Source: Blastobasis lacticolella (lineage: Eukaryota > Arthropoda > Insecta > Lepidoptera > Blastobasidae). From it: DNA of 64,000 nt. The translations under genes were made by a program, and so were the position numbers. Shown here one piece after another: positions 22,720 through 33,844 of the stretch. Position 1 is the stretch's first letter. The number at the start of each line of letters is the position of its first letter. The notes beneath the pieces are model-generated. The model did not search any database, was not told the DNA's origin, and saw only the letters and a list, made by a program, of their open reading frames with translations. The stretch covers positions 4,093,001 through 4,157,000 of the forward strand of contig LR990055.1 of assembly GCA_905147135.1 (NCBI GenBank), given 5' to 3'.

Positions 22720-24600
22720 TGAAGACAGGCGAATACACTAGTTGTAAGACAGTCGAATTAGTCGTAACCGAATATCACGTAGTCTAATAAGCCATTAACT
22801 GTTGTTTGCGTATCTATTTGTCTCTGTGTCATATGTACCAACTTATTTTTTTAAAGTTATTGTATTGTAAAATTATTATGACGTGGCGTCCATGTGTAAT
22901 AACTTTCTTTCCGATATAGTTTATTATTAACTTTTCGATCGATGAAGGCAGAGATTCAGTTTTGATCAGGATAAAAATAAGTAAGTCAGTAACCTACCTA
23001 TACTCTCGTATACATAAACAAATCCAACTAACATAACATTGATACATTATTGGAGCATATCAATTCTCCAAGATTGTTTATCATATTTCATGTGTTTGTG
23101 TGTACTGCTACGGGTAAACAGCGATATTATTTTTCAATTTACAATTCCATGACGTCAGCCAGAAATCTATTAAAGGCCCAGAATATGGCTGACAAGCAAA
23201 TTGGGTGTTGGAGATAAGAAATATGTAGGACCAGTATAATTGCTGAAAGAAATTGGTCCGGAAACCCATTTTTTTTTTCATCAGAAGAAATGATAACATT
23301 TAGGTAAAGACCGCGATCAATGGAAAGAAATCGAAGGCGCCGTCTGTTTTGATTTGATTTTAATTGTAGTCTAGTATTCGTATTTTCCTAAATAATACAG
23401 TAGATATCCTTTTCGGCGGCTAACTACAACTTCTTGAAAATACTACTTTAAAAAATGACGATTGTATCCTCCAATTATTCAATTCATTCCCGAAGACGCC
23501 TCACTCGATCTGTCGATGAGTTCTGAGGTAATACATGTTTGTTTCGTAACTAGTTTCGAAAGATGAAAAAATGATATTTGTATTAACAAACCGGCCTGAG
23601 CGCTTGTGCCTCCCGCTTCCTCTACCGGTGCATTACCGGAAATGATTTTATTTTGTAACGTTTTGTAAATTGGCACCATGCATACCTTTTTACTTAGAGC
23701 TTTTTATTCTTCTGCTCATCCTTCTTTTTAGAACAGTTTAATAATATGACACACTTTGGCCTCTACTCTTCTCCTTCAACTCCCTTCCACCACTCAATGA
23801 CGTAAGATACGATGGCATAAGTGCATCAAGTGCAGTGTGATAGAATAGGACACTATCTATTTTATTACAAGCTTTTATTTGTAACTGTGTTGCAAGCCTC
23901 ATTTGACCCACTTCCCGGTGTCCAATTGAGCTGAAATTTAGTTTACCTGTAACTTTGATGACAATGCATTAATATACTACCATGGAGCTGAACTGATGAT
24001 GGAGTCGGAAGGTGGTGATAGGAAGTAATGAACGCAATAAGATAACATTATCGTGTTTTGGCTCTTTGGAATGATCAAAATGAGTACTGGTCATGATCTT
24101 GATGAATCTTTTTTAAGTTAAAATCGATTTGGTGTAGTGTCGGTATACCTACACCAGTTTCAGAGTGGAACCTAAATATTTAGGATGATAGTGTTTTTAC
24201 CATAGATAATTTTCTGTTGTAGTTTCTACATTATTTTCCGTTTGACACGTGAAACAGATTGGATTCTTCTTCACAAATAACTTTTGAGTTTACCTTTAAC
24301 CTGGCAACCGAATTCGCCTAGATTTGGCGAAAACCGTATCTGCATATTCGGTATCCAGACATATCAATGTATTTGTGCCTCATATCAGCTCTACGCCGTC
24401 ATCGGTCGGATATTGCAGCAAGCGGAACTCCGTCTACATTATGTAAACAAACATACGCCATCACGTCTCAGATGTATACACAAATATTCAATCATCTGGA
24501 GCGGAAGCATAAAATATCCGCATTTTATTACTTATACCTATTATATCCCTGTACCAACCAAAAGGTTGTGTCCCAGTTTTGTGTGAGTACCGTCCTCCAT
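22720..24600. other. unassigned DNA
   Basis: No supported gene, repeat family or clear dyad. Open frames at 23108-23299, 23479-23679 and 24284-24586 look like chance. Confidence 0.35.
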
Positions 24601-24603
24601 AGT

Positions 24604-24645
24604 GTATGTATGTAAACTCTTTATTGCTTAATAAATACAGCATGG
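24604..24645 (-). repeat. short LINE 3' tail remnant
   Basis: TATGTATGTAAACTCTTTATTGC reads in reverse as GCAATAAAGAGTTTACATAC, like the LINE ends at 21813 and 50520. Very short. Confidence 0.4.
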
Positions 24646-24647
24646 CG

Positions 24648-24908
24648 AGCACAAGTGTGCCGAGAGCGTTTGTCTCTTTCTCTCAATACTAAGGTGAAAG
24701 AGATAACAGTATCTATGTCGCACCTTTCCTCACTTATCGCGCGCGAGAGCCAGCACAAGCACCAAGTAGGCCTAGCACAAGTTGCTCTCGCGCGCGATAA
24801 GCGAGAAAAAGCGCGACATATGTATTGCTATCTCTTTCGTCTTAGTATTGAGAGAAAGAGACAAACGCTCTCTCGCGGCGCGAGCTTTGTCGCGGACACA
24901 CTTATGCT
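24648..24908. mobile_element. palindromic MITE with arms over 100 bp
   Basis: Arms of about 103 and 125 bp (24648-24750 and 24784-24908) are inverted copies. They share GCACAAGTGTG ends, GAGAGCGTTTGTCTCTTTCT, CTCAATACTAAG, AAAGAGATA and TTATCGCGCGCGAGAGC. A spacer of about 33 bp separates them. The right arm has a small insertion near 24870. The frame open through it (24655-24933) is a by-product of the palindrome and not a gene. Confidence 0.85.
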
Positions 24909-24909
24909 A

Positions 24910-25205
24910 GGGCCACTGGAGTTACAAAAATAATTTTACATAGCAAAGGCGGGCTAGTGTTATGTTCTTACAGGGCTTTATGTGTTACTTTATATTTGAT
25001 GAATACACACACACATATATACACAAACTAAAAGTATCGTCTCACTCTTTTCTTTAGATTAACATGGCATTTTTATTTTTAAGGTTCAACTGTAAAATCT
25101 AACTGCGCTGGTGGAGGGCACTGGCATACGCAACACAGACTTTGACTAGCATTGTTGCCAACGCGGTCGCGTAATCCTGTACCATTTATTCAAAAAAAAA
25201 GAAGA
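24910..25205. other. unassigned DNA
   Basis: Nothing supported apart from a short CACACA-TATATA run near 25005. Confidence 0.4.
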
Positions 25206-25210
25206 AACCA

Positions 25211-25476
25211 CTCGGCCGTGTGGTGTCCGGCAGAGTTAAATAGCACCAACCCCTTACACTCATGGGTATCGTACAAGGCGACTAATATTTTCGAGGCAAA
25301 AGATCAAGAGTCTCCGTAGTCTGGAAAATGGGCAGCAGCATTTTCCATTGTTATATTTAAACACTGCGATCTCCAACCCGCCTGCCAAGCGTGGTGATTA
25401 TGGCAATAACCTCCCCTTTCGTGGGAGAGGCCCTAAGTCCTGCAGTGGACTGTTACGGGCTGTGATGATGATGAGG
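25211..25476 (+). repeat. LINE-tail repeat C, full copy
   Basis: It begins CTCGGCCGTGTGGTGTCCGG, passes AAGGCGACTAAT, GCAGCAGCATTTTCCATTG and CCTGCCAAGCGTGGTGATTATGG, and ends TGGACTGTTACGGGCTGTGATGATGATGA. The (GAT)n-like tail is typical of RTE-type LINE 3' ends. Other copies are at 13905(-), 27481(-), 36043(-), 46702(+) and 48621(+). Confidence 0.8.
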
Positions 25477-25479
25477 AAA

Positions 25480-26438
25480 AGAAGAAAAGCAAATGTATTT
25501 TTTGAATGATCTATCCATTTTTATTGAGCATATCCATTTTTCCCTAGTATTATTAAAGCATAAATAGCCCCTAATTGGCTGTTGAGTGAACTAATTAAGA
25601 GGTACCTGCTGATATTCAATAAAGTACACTCTCCACTGACATCAAGCCGCCATTTGCCATCTTTTTTTACTTTGAGCCTTAATAAAAAAGCTAATCTATC
25701 TATCTATACATTTTATAAAACAAATTCGCTTTTTCGCCGACTGTATCTACGCGTAAATCTTTTAAACTACGCCACGGATATTAATACGATTTTTAGCAAT
25801 AGATACAGTGATTTAAAAGGGAGGTTTAACTATTTATTTAACACTTTATCCACAAAATAGTTCAAAGGTGAACCTAAAGCTTTGTAGCTCTATCTACTCC
25901 GAGAACTGGTAATAAAAATTGCAGACAGTGCATTAATATATACAATAAAATTACACTTACATACTTAATGACAAATACAATATTTATTGTACCTACTAGT
26001 ATTCACATATCGAAACTAAAAACCTACAACAACAATATAGCAAAACGTCCTGAAAAACTTTCAGCCAAAAACCTCCTACTAAAATCACTCGCAAAAGAAA
26101 AAATTCAAGTCAAAGTTCGGTATTATAAAGAATTTAGAAAATGCTATGGGTCTAGGTAGTTGTGTTCAATAATTCATCGTCAAGCGGACTTATAACTGTC
26201 ATAACCCTTTCATATAAATCAAAAGAGATCCGTCGTATTCTAAATCTCCACGCATCATGAATATTAAAGGAATATTCAAATCTAAAATAGAGTTACGCGT
26301 TTGAAATGAAAAACCGAGACGAGACGTACATTTCAAGATCAAATCGACGTTATTGTAAAGAAAGGTCAAGTCAAAAGAAGCCTCAACCTACGATTATTCT
26401 TATGATAATATTGGTGTAAGTGGTGTGTGTGGTTTGTG
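25480..26438. other. unassigned AT-rich DNA
   Basis: No gene. Open frames at 25582-25860 and 25968-26159 have compositions expected from AT-rich sequence and no motif. Confidence 0.35.
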
Positions 26439-26441
26439 GTG

Positions 26442-26525
26442 TTGCAAACGACCATAAGTCGCGGTGACTACTTACCATCATGCAGGCCATAAGCTTGTTT
26501 GCCACCTTAGAGTTATAAAAAACAA
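26442..26525 (+). repeat. LINE 3' tail fragment (family of 54775-55875)
   Basis: Matches 55798-55875: GCAAACG-CCATA, GCGGTGACT, TTACCATC, CAGGC-ATAAGCTTGTTTGCC, then AGTTATAAAAA. 5'-truncated to about 80 bp. Confidence 0.75.
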
Positions 26526-26814
26526 AAGTGTGAGAGCTTGTTAGAAACATGCAAATGGAACAAGGTGGTCTCTGTGTTACCTCTACGGAAAAATTACGTG
26601 GCTGAGTCCATGAAGGTCCCAGCTAGTCTGCCTCTAACCAAGACATTAGTCGGCTTGTATAAAACCCATGTAAATAAGGTATGGGTGGGGTAGCTAGAGT
26701 AAAATATAGATTCTACTCTGCATGATACTACGCAGCCATGTTGCAGTGAGTAAGTATTATTACAATTCTTAATGAATAAATGGAAATAGCCCCGCGCCAT
26801 GTATACTACAGTAT

Positions 26815-26905
26815 GTGAATAGGCAAATACATCTACAACCTCATCGTCGCTTCCCATCAGATGAAATGAGATCAAAAGCAAATTTATTGCCAATAAAAAA
26901 ATATA
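26815..26905 (+). repeat. LINE 3' tail fragment
   Basis: Shares CCTCATCGTCGCTT-CCATCAG, GAGATCAAA-GCAA, TTATTG-CAATAAAAAAA with 46055-46130. It ends in an A-run. Confidence 0.55.
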
Positions 26906-27104
26906 AGTGGCGACGAAATATTCAGATTATCATAATGTCCACTTAATCTACCAAAGTGTTTATAGTATGAATTTAACATAAATTTGGGCTTTCCGTGGAA
27001 CAGCTTCATTAATATTGCAATTATTTACAACCACTCCCGAAAAACAACGATCAAACAAGCCAAAACTTATTAATTTACGATTTCGTTTGAGTAAGAAAAT
27101 ACAA

Positions 27105-27140
27105 CATTGTTACCGAATTGTTCATTGTTACCGCATTGTT
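27105..27140. repeat. 18-bp tandem duplication
   Basis: Two units of CATTGTTACCGMATTGTT differing at one base. Confidence 0.85.
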
Positions 27141-27144
27141 CGTG

Positions 27145-27478
27145 CAAACGCAAATTATTGGCCACAGCTTCACGCTGAGTGTTGTAATAAAACTTTACAT
27201 TTTTACTTACCATCCACGATAAAAGAATTTGTGGTGGCTCCTTCAAAAGTTGCCGTCAACTTTAAACGTCTGAAATTTTACAATTTTAAAATTATAGACA
27301 GCTCTGCCGCGAGTTTATAACAGTGCATTGCCACTTCAAGAAAATTTTCCTTTGCGGCTACAGCAATATTACTACACGGTATTTGGTTCATCTTTAGATT
27401 AAATCAGATTGCTAAAAGAAGGGAGCATTATCTGTCCCTTATGCCCAAAGCATCCTTTATCCGCAGGGTATTTTTTAT
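27145..27478. other. unassigned DNA
   Basis: Nothing supported. The frame open across 27015-27320 has no recognisable motif. Confidence 0.35.
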
Positions 27479-27480
27479 AC

Positions 27481-27702
27481 ACATCATCATCACAGCCCGT
27501 AACAGTCCACTGCAGGACTTAGGGCCTCTCCCACGAAAGGGAGGTTATTGCCGTAATCTCCACGCTTGGCGGACGGGTTGGAGATCGCAGTATTTAAATA
27601 TTAAATACTAATATAAAATTTTAAATTTAACAATGGCCTTGTACGACACCCATGAGTGTAAGGGGTTGGTGCTATTCTACTCTGCCGGTCACCACACGGC
27701 TT
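27481..27702 (-). repeat. LINE-tail repeat C, deleted copy
   Basis: In reverse: GCCGTGTGGTGACCGGCAG, the CACC-CCCCTTACACTCATGGG block, and the end CAGTGGACTGTTACGGGCTG with TGATGATGATG. Part of the middle is replaced by AT-rich sequence (27595-27630). Confidence 0.75.
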
Positions 27703-27981
27703 TACACACATAATAAGTAAAAATTTAATATATGAATGCTATAAAAACTGTTTAACAACTGCACTGTAGTGCATAGGAAGTGATTGTTAAGGTACACTAC
27801 ACTTCTACTCTTGCATTGTATATATTGTTTGTAGAATAATCTAGGTTCTAGATGTACCTACATCTAGACTTTCAGGACTCACACCTATATTATTTAATTA
27901 TATTCCACTTGTGGCACTTTTATCAGTGCATCACTGAAAGTCGTGGCTTATTATTTCGAGTGAGATCAAGTACAAGTAGTG

Positions 27982-28048
27982 GGCATCGTTGGCATTAATA
28001 TCCCGGTGGTGTTCTAGCACGTGAGTGTCTGCCTTGACTTTCCAGATA
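27982..28048 (-). repeat. SINE family A, tail fragment
   Basis: ATCGTTGGCATTAATATCCCGG and TGCCTTGAC match the 3' end of SINE A in reverse, heavily mutated. Confidence 0.6.
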
Positions 28049-28049
28049 C

Positions 28050-29450
28050 AACTAACGACATTAAAGTGAATGAATATTCATGTCTACAGTGTTTTTTTCC
28101 TTCAATGTATATATATTTTTGTTCGTTGTCCCGTGTGTCAGGGTGGAATAAACGTACATAGTATCCTCTTAGTCGTATTTCTCAACAGGTATATTCAAAT
28201 TCTCGAAACTTACTTCGGAGAAGAGGTTAAAATGTTATACGTACTTAAACTTGGACGCAAACGGCGCAAAATCATGGAAACGACCTACTTAGGCGCTAAA
28301 GAGATTTCGGGACTCTGAATCTTTAGGATTTGAGGAGATAGATACATAACATTATTCCCATCTGCCCGAGCGTCAGGTGCTCTTTGATGGGGCTGGATAA
28401 CCAGCCTAATAAAACCCAGACTTCCACACACGTTGCTCTCCGCTTCATTAAGGTAAGGGGTCTCTCTAAATTGGCCCGCTGAGAGGTTAGGGGTAGGCGC
28501 CAGTTTCCAAAGTTAGTCTAGAAATCTTATTTACCATTCAAGAATATTATCAGCGGCAAATTTTCTTCAAAGTATTCTTCTTAGTCCTTGTAAATAATTT
28601 TCTTTTTTAATTTTCTAAACCAAGCCAGAATTTTTTATCAAGGAACGAAATGTAGGTACCTATAATTATCAGTAAGCTTTCACCAAAGTAGATGATTTCC
28701 ATAGAAAAGAAATTATATAAAATTATTTATTGGTGTATTACCAATTACAATTCAGGATGAAATTATAAAAGTACTCATGATGTCAGGTTATTCTCAAACA
28801 AGGGACACCGAACAGACGCTATTGTATGCTTTCACATAATAGGCGTGTTAGTCATGCTGCAGCAGCGCTGCACCAGCGGAGCCCTTCACATTACAGCGGC
28901 CGGCTTTGCTAACGACTGCCAAGGAGGATATAAGCATTCGCGACTCGGTTGCGCTGCAGTCGCACTCCGAAAAGGCCTAAAAGCGCTCTTACTGAAGCCC
29001 AGATAATGTAATGCTAACAAGGGTACTACGAGTACGTATCACGGACTACGCAGTCCATCATCAAATCACGGCACGTGCACCGGTTCCCAGCACCAATCCA
29101 ATAATCTATCAAACGGGAACTCTCTAGTACGAAGGTTCCATTTTTAACGTGGCATTCGCAAAGTAAATATACCTTTATTTGGGGCGCGCGTCGCGAATTT
29201 GCTGAAAGTGTCAGGCGAGGGCCCTCGAAGATTCCTACCGAAGCGTTGGAACGCCGTTATGTACATTACGGGCTGCATACCGAACAATATTCTTCGGGAT
29301 GAGCATAGAAGCTGCAACTGACTCGGAATGTCGTCTTGCTATCGATCGGTAGTAGTGAATGCGCCTTTTGTGTAAGTTTGTTTCACTAATTTTTGTGAAT
29401 AAGGCATTTGATGTGGCATATGAATATATATTCATAGTACCTACATAGGC
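28050..29450. other. unassigned DNA
   Basis: No gene recognised. The frame at 28070-28318 has no known motif. 28830-29300 is GC-richer than its surroundings and free of known repeats. It could be conserved non-coding sequence, which cannot be judged from one genome. Confidence 0.35.
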
Positions 29451-29457
29451 TACATAG

Positions 29458-29803
29458 GAGAGTCGGTGGCCGAGTAGTTAAAGTATCTCACTCGTAAGCG
29501 AGAGGTACCGGGTTCGAATCCCACGTGATCATGTACCAATGACTCTTTTTTGAGTTATGTACATTAGTTGAATGCTTACCGATTCTCTTACGGTGAGGGA
29601 AAACATAATCAAACCTGCACATTCAGGCGACTGAATATGTAACCATGATCCAACCTGGTCAGGTTCCCCTGGTAGCAGGGTCACGAAGGTCAGATGGCAG
29701 TCGATCCAGTAAAATTATCTGATCTGCCAAATCCTGGATCATGGACAAGGCGGACCCCGGGCCCTCGTGAGCGAGAGCCCAACCGGGACATTAACACCAA
29801 TTT
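29458..29803 (+). repeat. SINE family A, full-length copy
   Basis: About 346 bp with a tRNA-like head: GTGGCCGAGTAGTTA (RNA polymerase III A box) and GGTTCGAATCC (B box). The body carries TGACTCTTTTTTGAGTTATG, ATTCAGGCGACTGAATAT and GGTCAGATGGCAGTCG. It ends GGGACATTAACACCAA followed by a T-run. The head is tRNA-derived but belongs to the SINE and is not a functional tRNA gene. The insert would be mobilised by a LINE reverse transcriptase. Confidence 0.85.
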
Positions 29804-29954
29804 GTTTTTTTTTTACTTTCATAGGTAAACATAGTTAAAAGTACCAATAGTGCTTTTTCAATACCAACCGCAAATGACGCATTCTTTATCGGAGAAATTT
29901 CGTAGCCTACCTACCATTCCACACCACCATTTCTTAAGTTACGTAAGCAGTTAT

Positions 29955-30180
29955 ATTACGCTCTGTGTGCTTAAGAATCCCTCCTCCTCCTTGCGTCGTT
30001 TATCCTCAATGCTGAGAGGGTCGTGGCCTCTTCGGATGACTTTGTCGTGGACTATCTTGCGCCAGCTCACTCTATCTTCGGCAGCATGGATGGCATCGCA
30101 CACCGAGGTGTCCACGGCAGAGCGGATCTGGTCTGACCAGCGCATTGGGCTTCTACCTCAAGGCCTCTTCCCGCTTAAGA
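29955..30180 (-). pseudogene. LINE ORF2 C-terminal fragment (RTE-like)
   Basis: Minus strand encodes MRWSDQIRSAVDTSVCDAIH and continues with A-DRVSWRKIV. The RWSDQI-x(n)-AxxRxxWRxIV layout is a common C-terminus of insect RTE-like LINE proteins. 5'-truncated; only about 65 codons remain. Confidence 0.65.
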
Positions 30181-30238
30181 ATACTTACTTATAAAAATAA
30201 TACTGATACTGATATGGTGGTTATCAATACTGCATTAA

Positions 30239-30480
30239 CGACGACCTGAGTGGTTAAGTGGTGAACGTGCCAGTTAGCCGCGCAAGAGGTCTCGGGTTCA
30301 ATTTCCGGCCGGGCAGAAATTTTAATGATGAATTTTAATTTCTGTTACGGGTCTGGGTGTTCTATGTATAATAAGTATGTATTTAAAAGTATATAAGTAG
30401 TATATCAGTTAGCTAGCACCCATAGTAAAAGCTTTGCTTAGCTTGGGGCTAGATAGCGCTGTTTGAATTTGTCCACGATT
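30239..30480 (+). repeat. SINE family B, full-length copy
   Basis: tRNA-like head with GACCTGAGTGGTTAAGTGG (A box) and GGTTCAATTTCC (B box). The body has GCCGGGCAGAAATT, TTACGGGTCTGGGTGTT and CTAGCACCCATAG. It ends CTTGGGGCTAGATAGCG...TTTGTCCACGA followed by (ATT)n at 30477-30495. Confidence 0.85.
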
Positions 30481-30554
30481 ATTATTATTATTATTAAAAG
30501 TTAATTTTCGATAAGTAAATTTGGTCGAATTAAGCCAGTGCTTAATTCTTGCTT

Positions 30555-30672
30555 TTTATGTTATACGGCAGACAAACAGGCAAGCGGGCCGGCCACCTGA
30601 TGGTGCGTGGTCACCGCCGCCTATGGAGATCAGCAACACTAGGGGATTGACCAATGCGTTGCCCGCCTCTGA
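30555..30672 (-). repeat. LINE tail, family E
   Basis: TTATACGGCAGACAAACAGG, GCCACCTGATGG, GTGGTCACCGCCGCCTATGG and CCAATGCGTTGCCCGCCTC match the 3' end of the LINE at 3475-3835 on the minus strand. It extends only into the last ORF2 codons. Confidence 0.8.
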
Positions 30673-30679
30673 ATTCGAC

Positions 30680-31165
30680 CATTTCATCGCCTCAGTAGGC
30701 GTCATGTAACGCCCCGTCACTACACGTTAAATAGTACCTAACAATTGAAAATGTATTCGTTTGTAATGAAAATGCAGGTCATACATCAATCTGGGGCATA
30801 TTTAAATTAAAAAACTTGAGCATTACAAACTTACAAGGACAACTTGCTTCGCCAGCCTTCTATGCACTTTTCCTCATTCAAGGGACCTGGGGCGAGGTTT
30901 TACCTGTTTAAGTATGTTAGAGTTCCTGTTTAATAATATAGGGATGTTATGGACATGCAATTTATACAGGAGATAATATTATTTCGGATTATCCGTTAGT
31001 TTTAGATAGCTTCGGTTGCGGATATTAGATTTTTAAGATATTTTAAAATTAAAATACAAAAAGACATATGATTTGACTTGATTTCTAGGTTATTATTTGT
31101 TACTAAGACTAGTTTATTAAAGAGCCTTTCAAGGTATAAAAAAAATTATAAGAACTCTTTTGAGG
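30680..31165. other. unassigned DNA
   Basis: Nothing supported. Confidence 0.4.
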
Positions 31166-31176
31166 TGTTGTAAAAC

Positions 31177-31512
31177 ATAGAGAAAATATTTACTAACGTA
31201 ATAGAGCAGCCATCACAAACAAAAATATTGTACCAACCTGTCACGTGCGGGAAGTGCGGGGGGAGGCTGCTAAGTCATAGAATGTCCGATGAAATGTTAT
31301 AATTTTCTTTATTTTTAGCCCTCGAATGGTTCGTACAGTTTTTAATGCACAAGATGGCGATTTTTTGAACATCCAAGCCACTGTCAGATTGGTCCGCGTC
31401 GCGCGATGTCTCAGAACTGACTGCGGCCACTGTTGTCCATGGACCGCAAAGCGTGTTTCAAAAAAAATACTTGCGGTGTCTCCTCTATTACTTTAGTAAA
31501 TATTTTCTCTAT
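31177..31512. mobile_element. MITE with 33-bp TIRs and 10-bp target duplication (Mutator-like)
   Basis: Ends 31177-31209 and 31480-31512 are inverted copies (ATAGAGAAAATATTTACTAA and its complement) with about two mismatches in 33. The element is flanked by an exact direct repeat GTTGTAAAAC at 31167-31176 and 31513-31522. A target duplication of 9 to 11 bp is the hallmark of the Mutator superfamily, hence the call. There is no coding capacity; the interior is GC-rich near 31240-31270. Confidence 0.85.
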
Positions 31513-31524
31513 GTTGTAAAACCA

Positions 31525-32000
31525 CTTTTTGGAATTTATTCGAATCTTTTGTATCGGATTCGGTTACGGATATTATTTTGTTTTAGATATCCGTTAGTTA
31601 CAGTTACGATTACGTAGCTCCGTAACATTCCTAACTTAAAGTAGGCTTTTTATTGTATAATAAGGTAGGTAGGTAGGTAGTTTTTAATAATTCTAATACC
31701 CGTTTTCACTAAACGTATTAATCGCCTAAATCCAATGTCCAAATACGTTGCAATTGCTTAAGACGAAAATACGTTTCACCAATCGATGGGAAATAACTAT
31801 CGCCGTTAGGTAACATTGAAGTTAGGAAATGGATTGGGTCGACATTTTGAAATGTCACCTTGTTGTCAACAACAGCGACGCCTTCACCTGTTCAGATAAG
31901 TTTGTGGCACTCCACAGTTTACCAACATTACAATGCGTATCCATATATAAATCTTGTCTAGAGGTAGAGGTGTGGTGAAATAGCCTTTTGGTTTTTATTT
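31525..32000. other. unassigned DNA
   Basis: No gene. A short (GGTA)n run lies near 31664-31680. Confidence 0.4.
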
Positions 32001-32005
32001 TTATT

Positions 32006-32124
32006 TTTTTTATGTTATCCGGCAGACAAACAGGCATGCGGGCCACCTGATGGAAAGTGGCCGCCGCCGCCTATGGACATCAGCAATACCAGGGGAGTCA
32101 CCAATGCGTTGCCCGCCTCAAAAA
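32006..32124 (-). repeat. LINE tail, family E
   Basis: TTATCCGGCAGACAAACAGG, GGGCCACCTGATGGAAAGTGG and CCAATGCGTTGCCCGCCTC; same family and orientation as 3475-3835 and 30555-30672. It has an A-rich (here T-rich) end at 31995-32010. Confidence 0.8.
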
Positions 32125-32129
32125 AGCCA

Positions 32130-32835
32130 TTCATAAAAAAAGACTTCTCTAATCAGGTAATACTTAATTCGCGCTTAGTGAAAACGGGTGCAAGTCTTGT
32201 AAGTACTTGGTCAGGTACTTACCTAAAATTGTTAGTGACTACCGTCATCATCACCATCTTAATCATCACGCTGCCGCAGGAAATGCCCTGTACCTAAAAG
32301 CAAAATTCTTTTTTTCTACCTTACTACACAACGTGAATAACATGAGAACAGTCTCCAGCCGAAGTGCATGTTGTTGGATTTGCACAAAGATTTAAATAAA
32401 ACATTCGGATCACATAGTGTCGGATCCGATAGCAGGCTCCATGCATTGCATGGACTAGCTTTGAAAAGTAGCTTTGTTGAAGTGTGAAGGTGATACATAG
32501 CTTAACATTTGCATACACAGTGCAAGTGCCAGTAACAACGCACCTGCTGTTCTCACGTTCTGTTCTGAGTTGACGTCGTCGTTTTGTCACAATCATAACA
32601 CAAAGCTAACCTAACCAGATGTCGTGTATTATTACTTGGTTGTGGGTATGTGTAAAATACATTTTTAATGTACACCCTCAGTTTACATAATAAACAGTGT
32701 AAATCGAACTCGTATGTTGTGAATGTTTCACTTGCTACACACACAGAATTATTTTGACAGGATAATTTGAAAATCATCTGGACCACGTGACCTATTTATT
32801 GAATACTCCTGTAGCGTCTTCTATCGCTCTAATAG
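32130..32835. other. unassigned DNA
   Basis: No supported gene. 32518-32570 weakly resembles part of repeat D (AACAACGCACCTGC). Confidence 0.35.
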
Positions 32836-32837
32836 GG

Positions 32838-32972
32838 AAACTCAACTTCCGACAATCAACTGTCGGTTCCCTGGTCACAACCCTCGGCCAGCTGGGTAAT
32901 TACCCTTTTCCACCTTCTCCATCTTCGCGTGCCAACATTGGCGACTACCTTATCCCTTTCCGCCAACCATTA
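32838..32972 (-). repeat. RTE-like LINE 3' tail (family of 15301-15650)
   Basis: In reverse it matches 15530-15650: CGCCAATGTTGGCA-GCGAAG, GAGAAGGTGGAAAA, GGTAATTACCCAGCTGG and CGACAGTTGATTGTCG. Confidence 0.75.
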
Positions 32973-32979
32973 TAAGTAT

Positions 32980-33375
32980 AACAAAGATCCGCAACAAAAC
33001 TTCCGGCACATCCTGCACACGATACGTGGGTATTTAAATTAAAACGAAGAAGTATAAGGTTGAACTGGCAATTATGGTAATACTTGTAGAGGGTAAAGTT
33101 TGTTATAAAAATAGGGTAGAGAACGCACATGGAAATTTGCTCATGTTTATTAAAATTACTGTCCGTGCATACACCTGCGTCAGCAATATTTCATGTCTAG
33201 ACATCTTTTAAAATTCATAAGTGCTTGTAATACCTGCTATCTTAACCATGCGCGTAGCCTATTTTTTTTTAATTACACATCTTTGAATGAATACCTAAAG
33301 AACTTAACTTTTTCATAGTCTGTGTGTCAAAAGCCTAATAGTAGGTTTATGCTTGCTCGGAACTGTTCATTTCGA
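32980..33375. other. unassigned DNA
   Basis: Nothing supported. Confidence 0.4.
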
Positions 33376-33377
33376 AA

Positions 33378-33470
33378 ATGAAAATGTGATGAAGATGAAG
33401 ATGAAAATGGTGATAAGGATGAAAATGTTGATGAAGATGAAGATTAAAATGACGATAAAGATGAAGAGGA
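33378..33470. repeat. degenerate (GATGAA)n purine-rich tract
   Basis: Imperfect GATGAAGATGAA and GATGAAAATG units. The open frame through it encodes alternating Met and Lys and is not a gene. Confidence 0.8.
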
Positions 33471-33618
33471 ATAGTAGGTCACTAAAAGCGATAAGGCCGC
33501 CTACAGGCAAATTGCAATTAGCTCGTGCTTGTGAATTTTCACTTAAACTTGCCGTTAAGTTACAAACAATTTAATCATTATTATGATAAAATATTGCCTC
33601 GATGTCGTACCTTATTCT

Positions 33619-33841
33619 GTAGGCTAATTACGTAACTTTGTTGCCAACAATTCCTTGATTTCAATGATTGAAATTGTAATTTTTACGATTCCGTATCATC
33701 GATTGCATGGGTTCAGTTGTTAACAGAGTTCCATTGCAATATACTGAAACTATTAAATCAATCATACGTAATTGGAAAAGTAACAATTTCAATCACTGAA
33801 ATCAGAGAAGTGTTAGCAACAAAGTTACGTAGTTAGCCCTC
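33619..33841. mobile_element. long-armed MITE, copy 2
   Basis: Same element as 18908-19116: GTAGGCTAATTACGTAAC-TTGTTGC, TTTCAATGATTGAAATTGTA, an interior with CATGGGTTCAGTTGTTAACA, and the inverted right arm ending near 33841. It has a few extra bases in the interior. Arms are slightly more diverged than in copy 1. Confidence 0.85.
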
Positions 33842-33844
33842 TGT

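Noticed and set aside
24655..24933. 92-codon open frame
   Set aside because: It lies inside the palindromic MITE and reflects the inverted arms.
27015..27320. 101-codon open frame
   Set aside because: AT-rich region with a tandem duplication, no motif, and no neighbouring exon-like sequence.
29475..29535. A box and B box as a true tRNA gene
   Set aside because: The sequence continues without a terminator into the SINE A body; it is a SINE promoter.
33353..33574. Met/Lys-rich 73-codon frame
   Set aside because: Product of the degenerate GATGAA tract.
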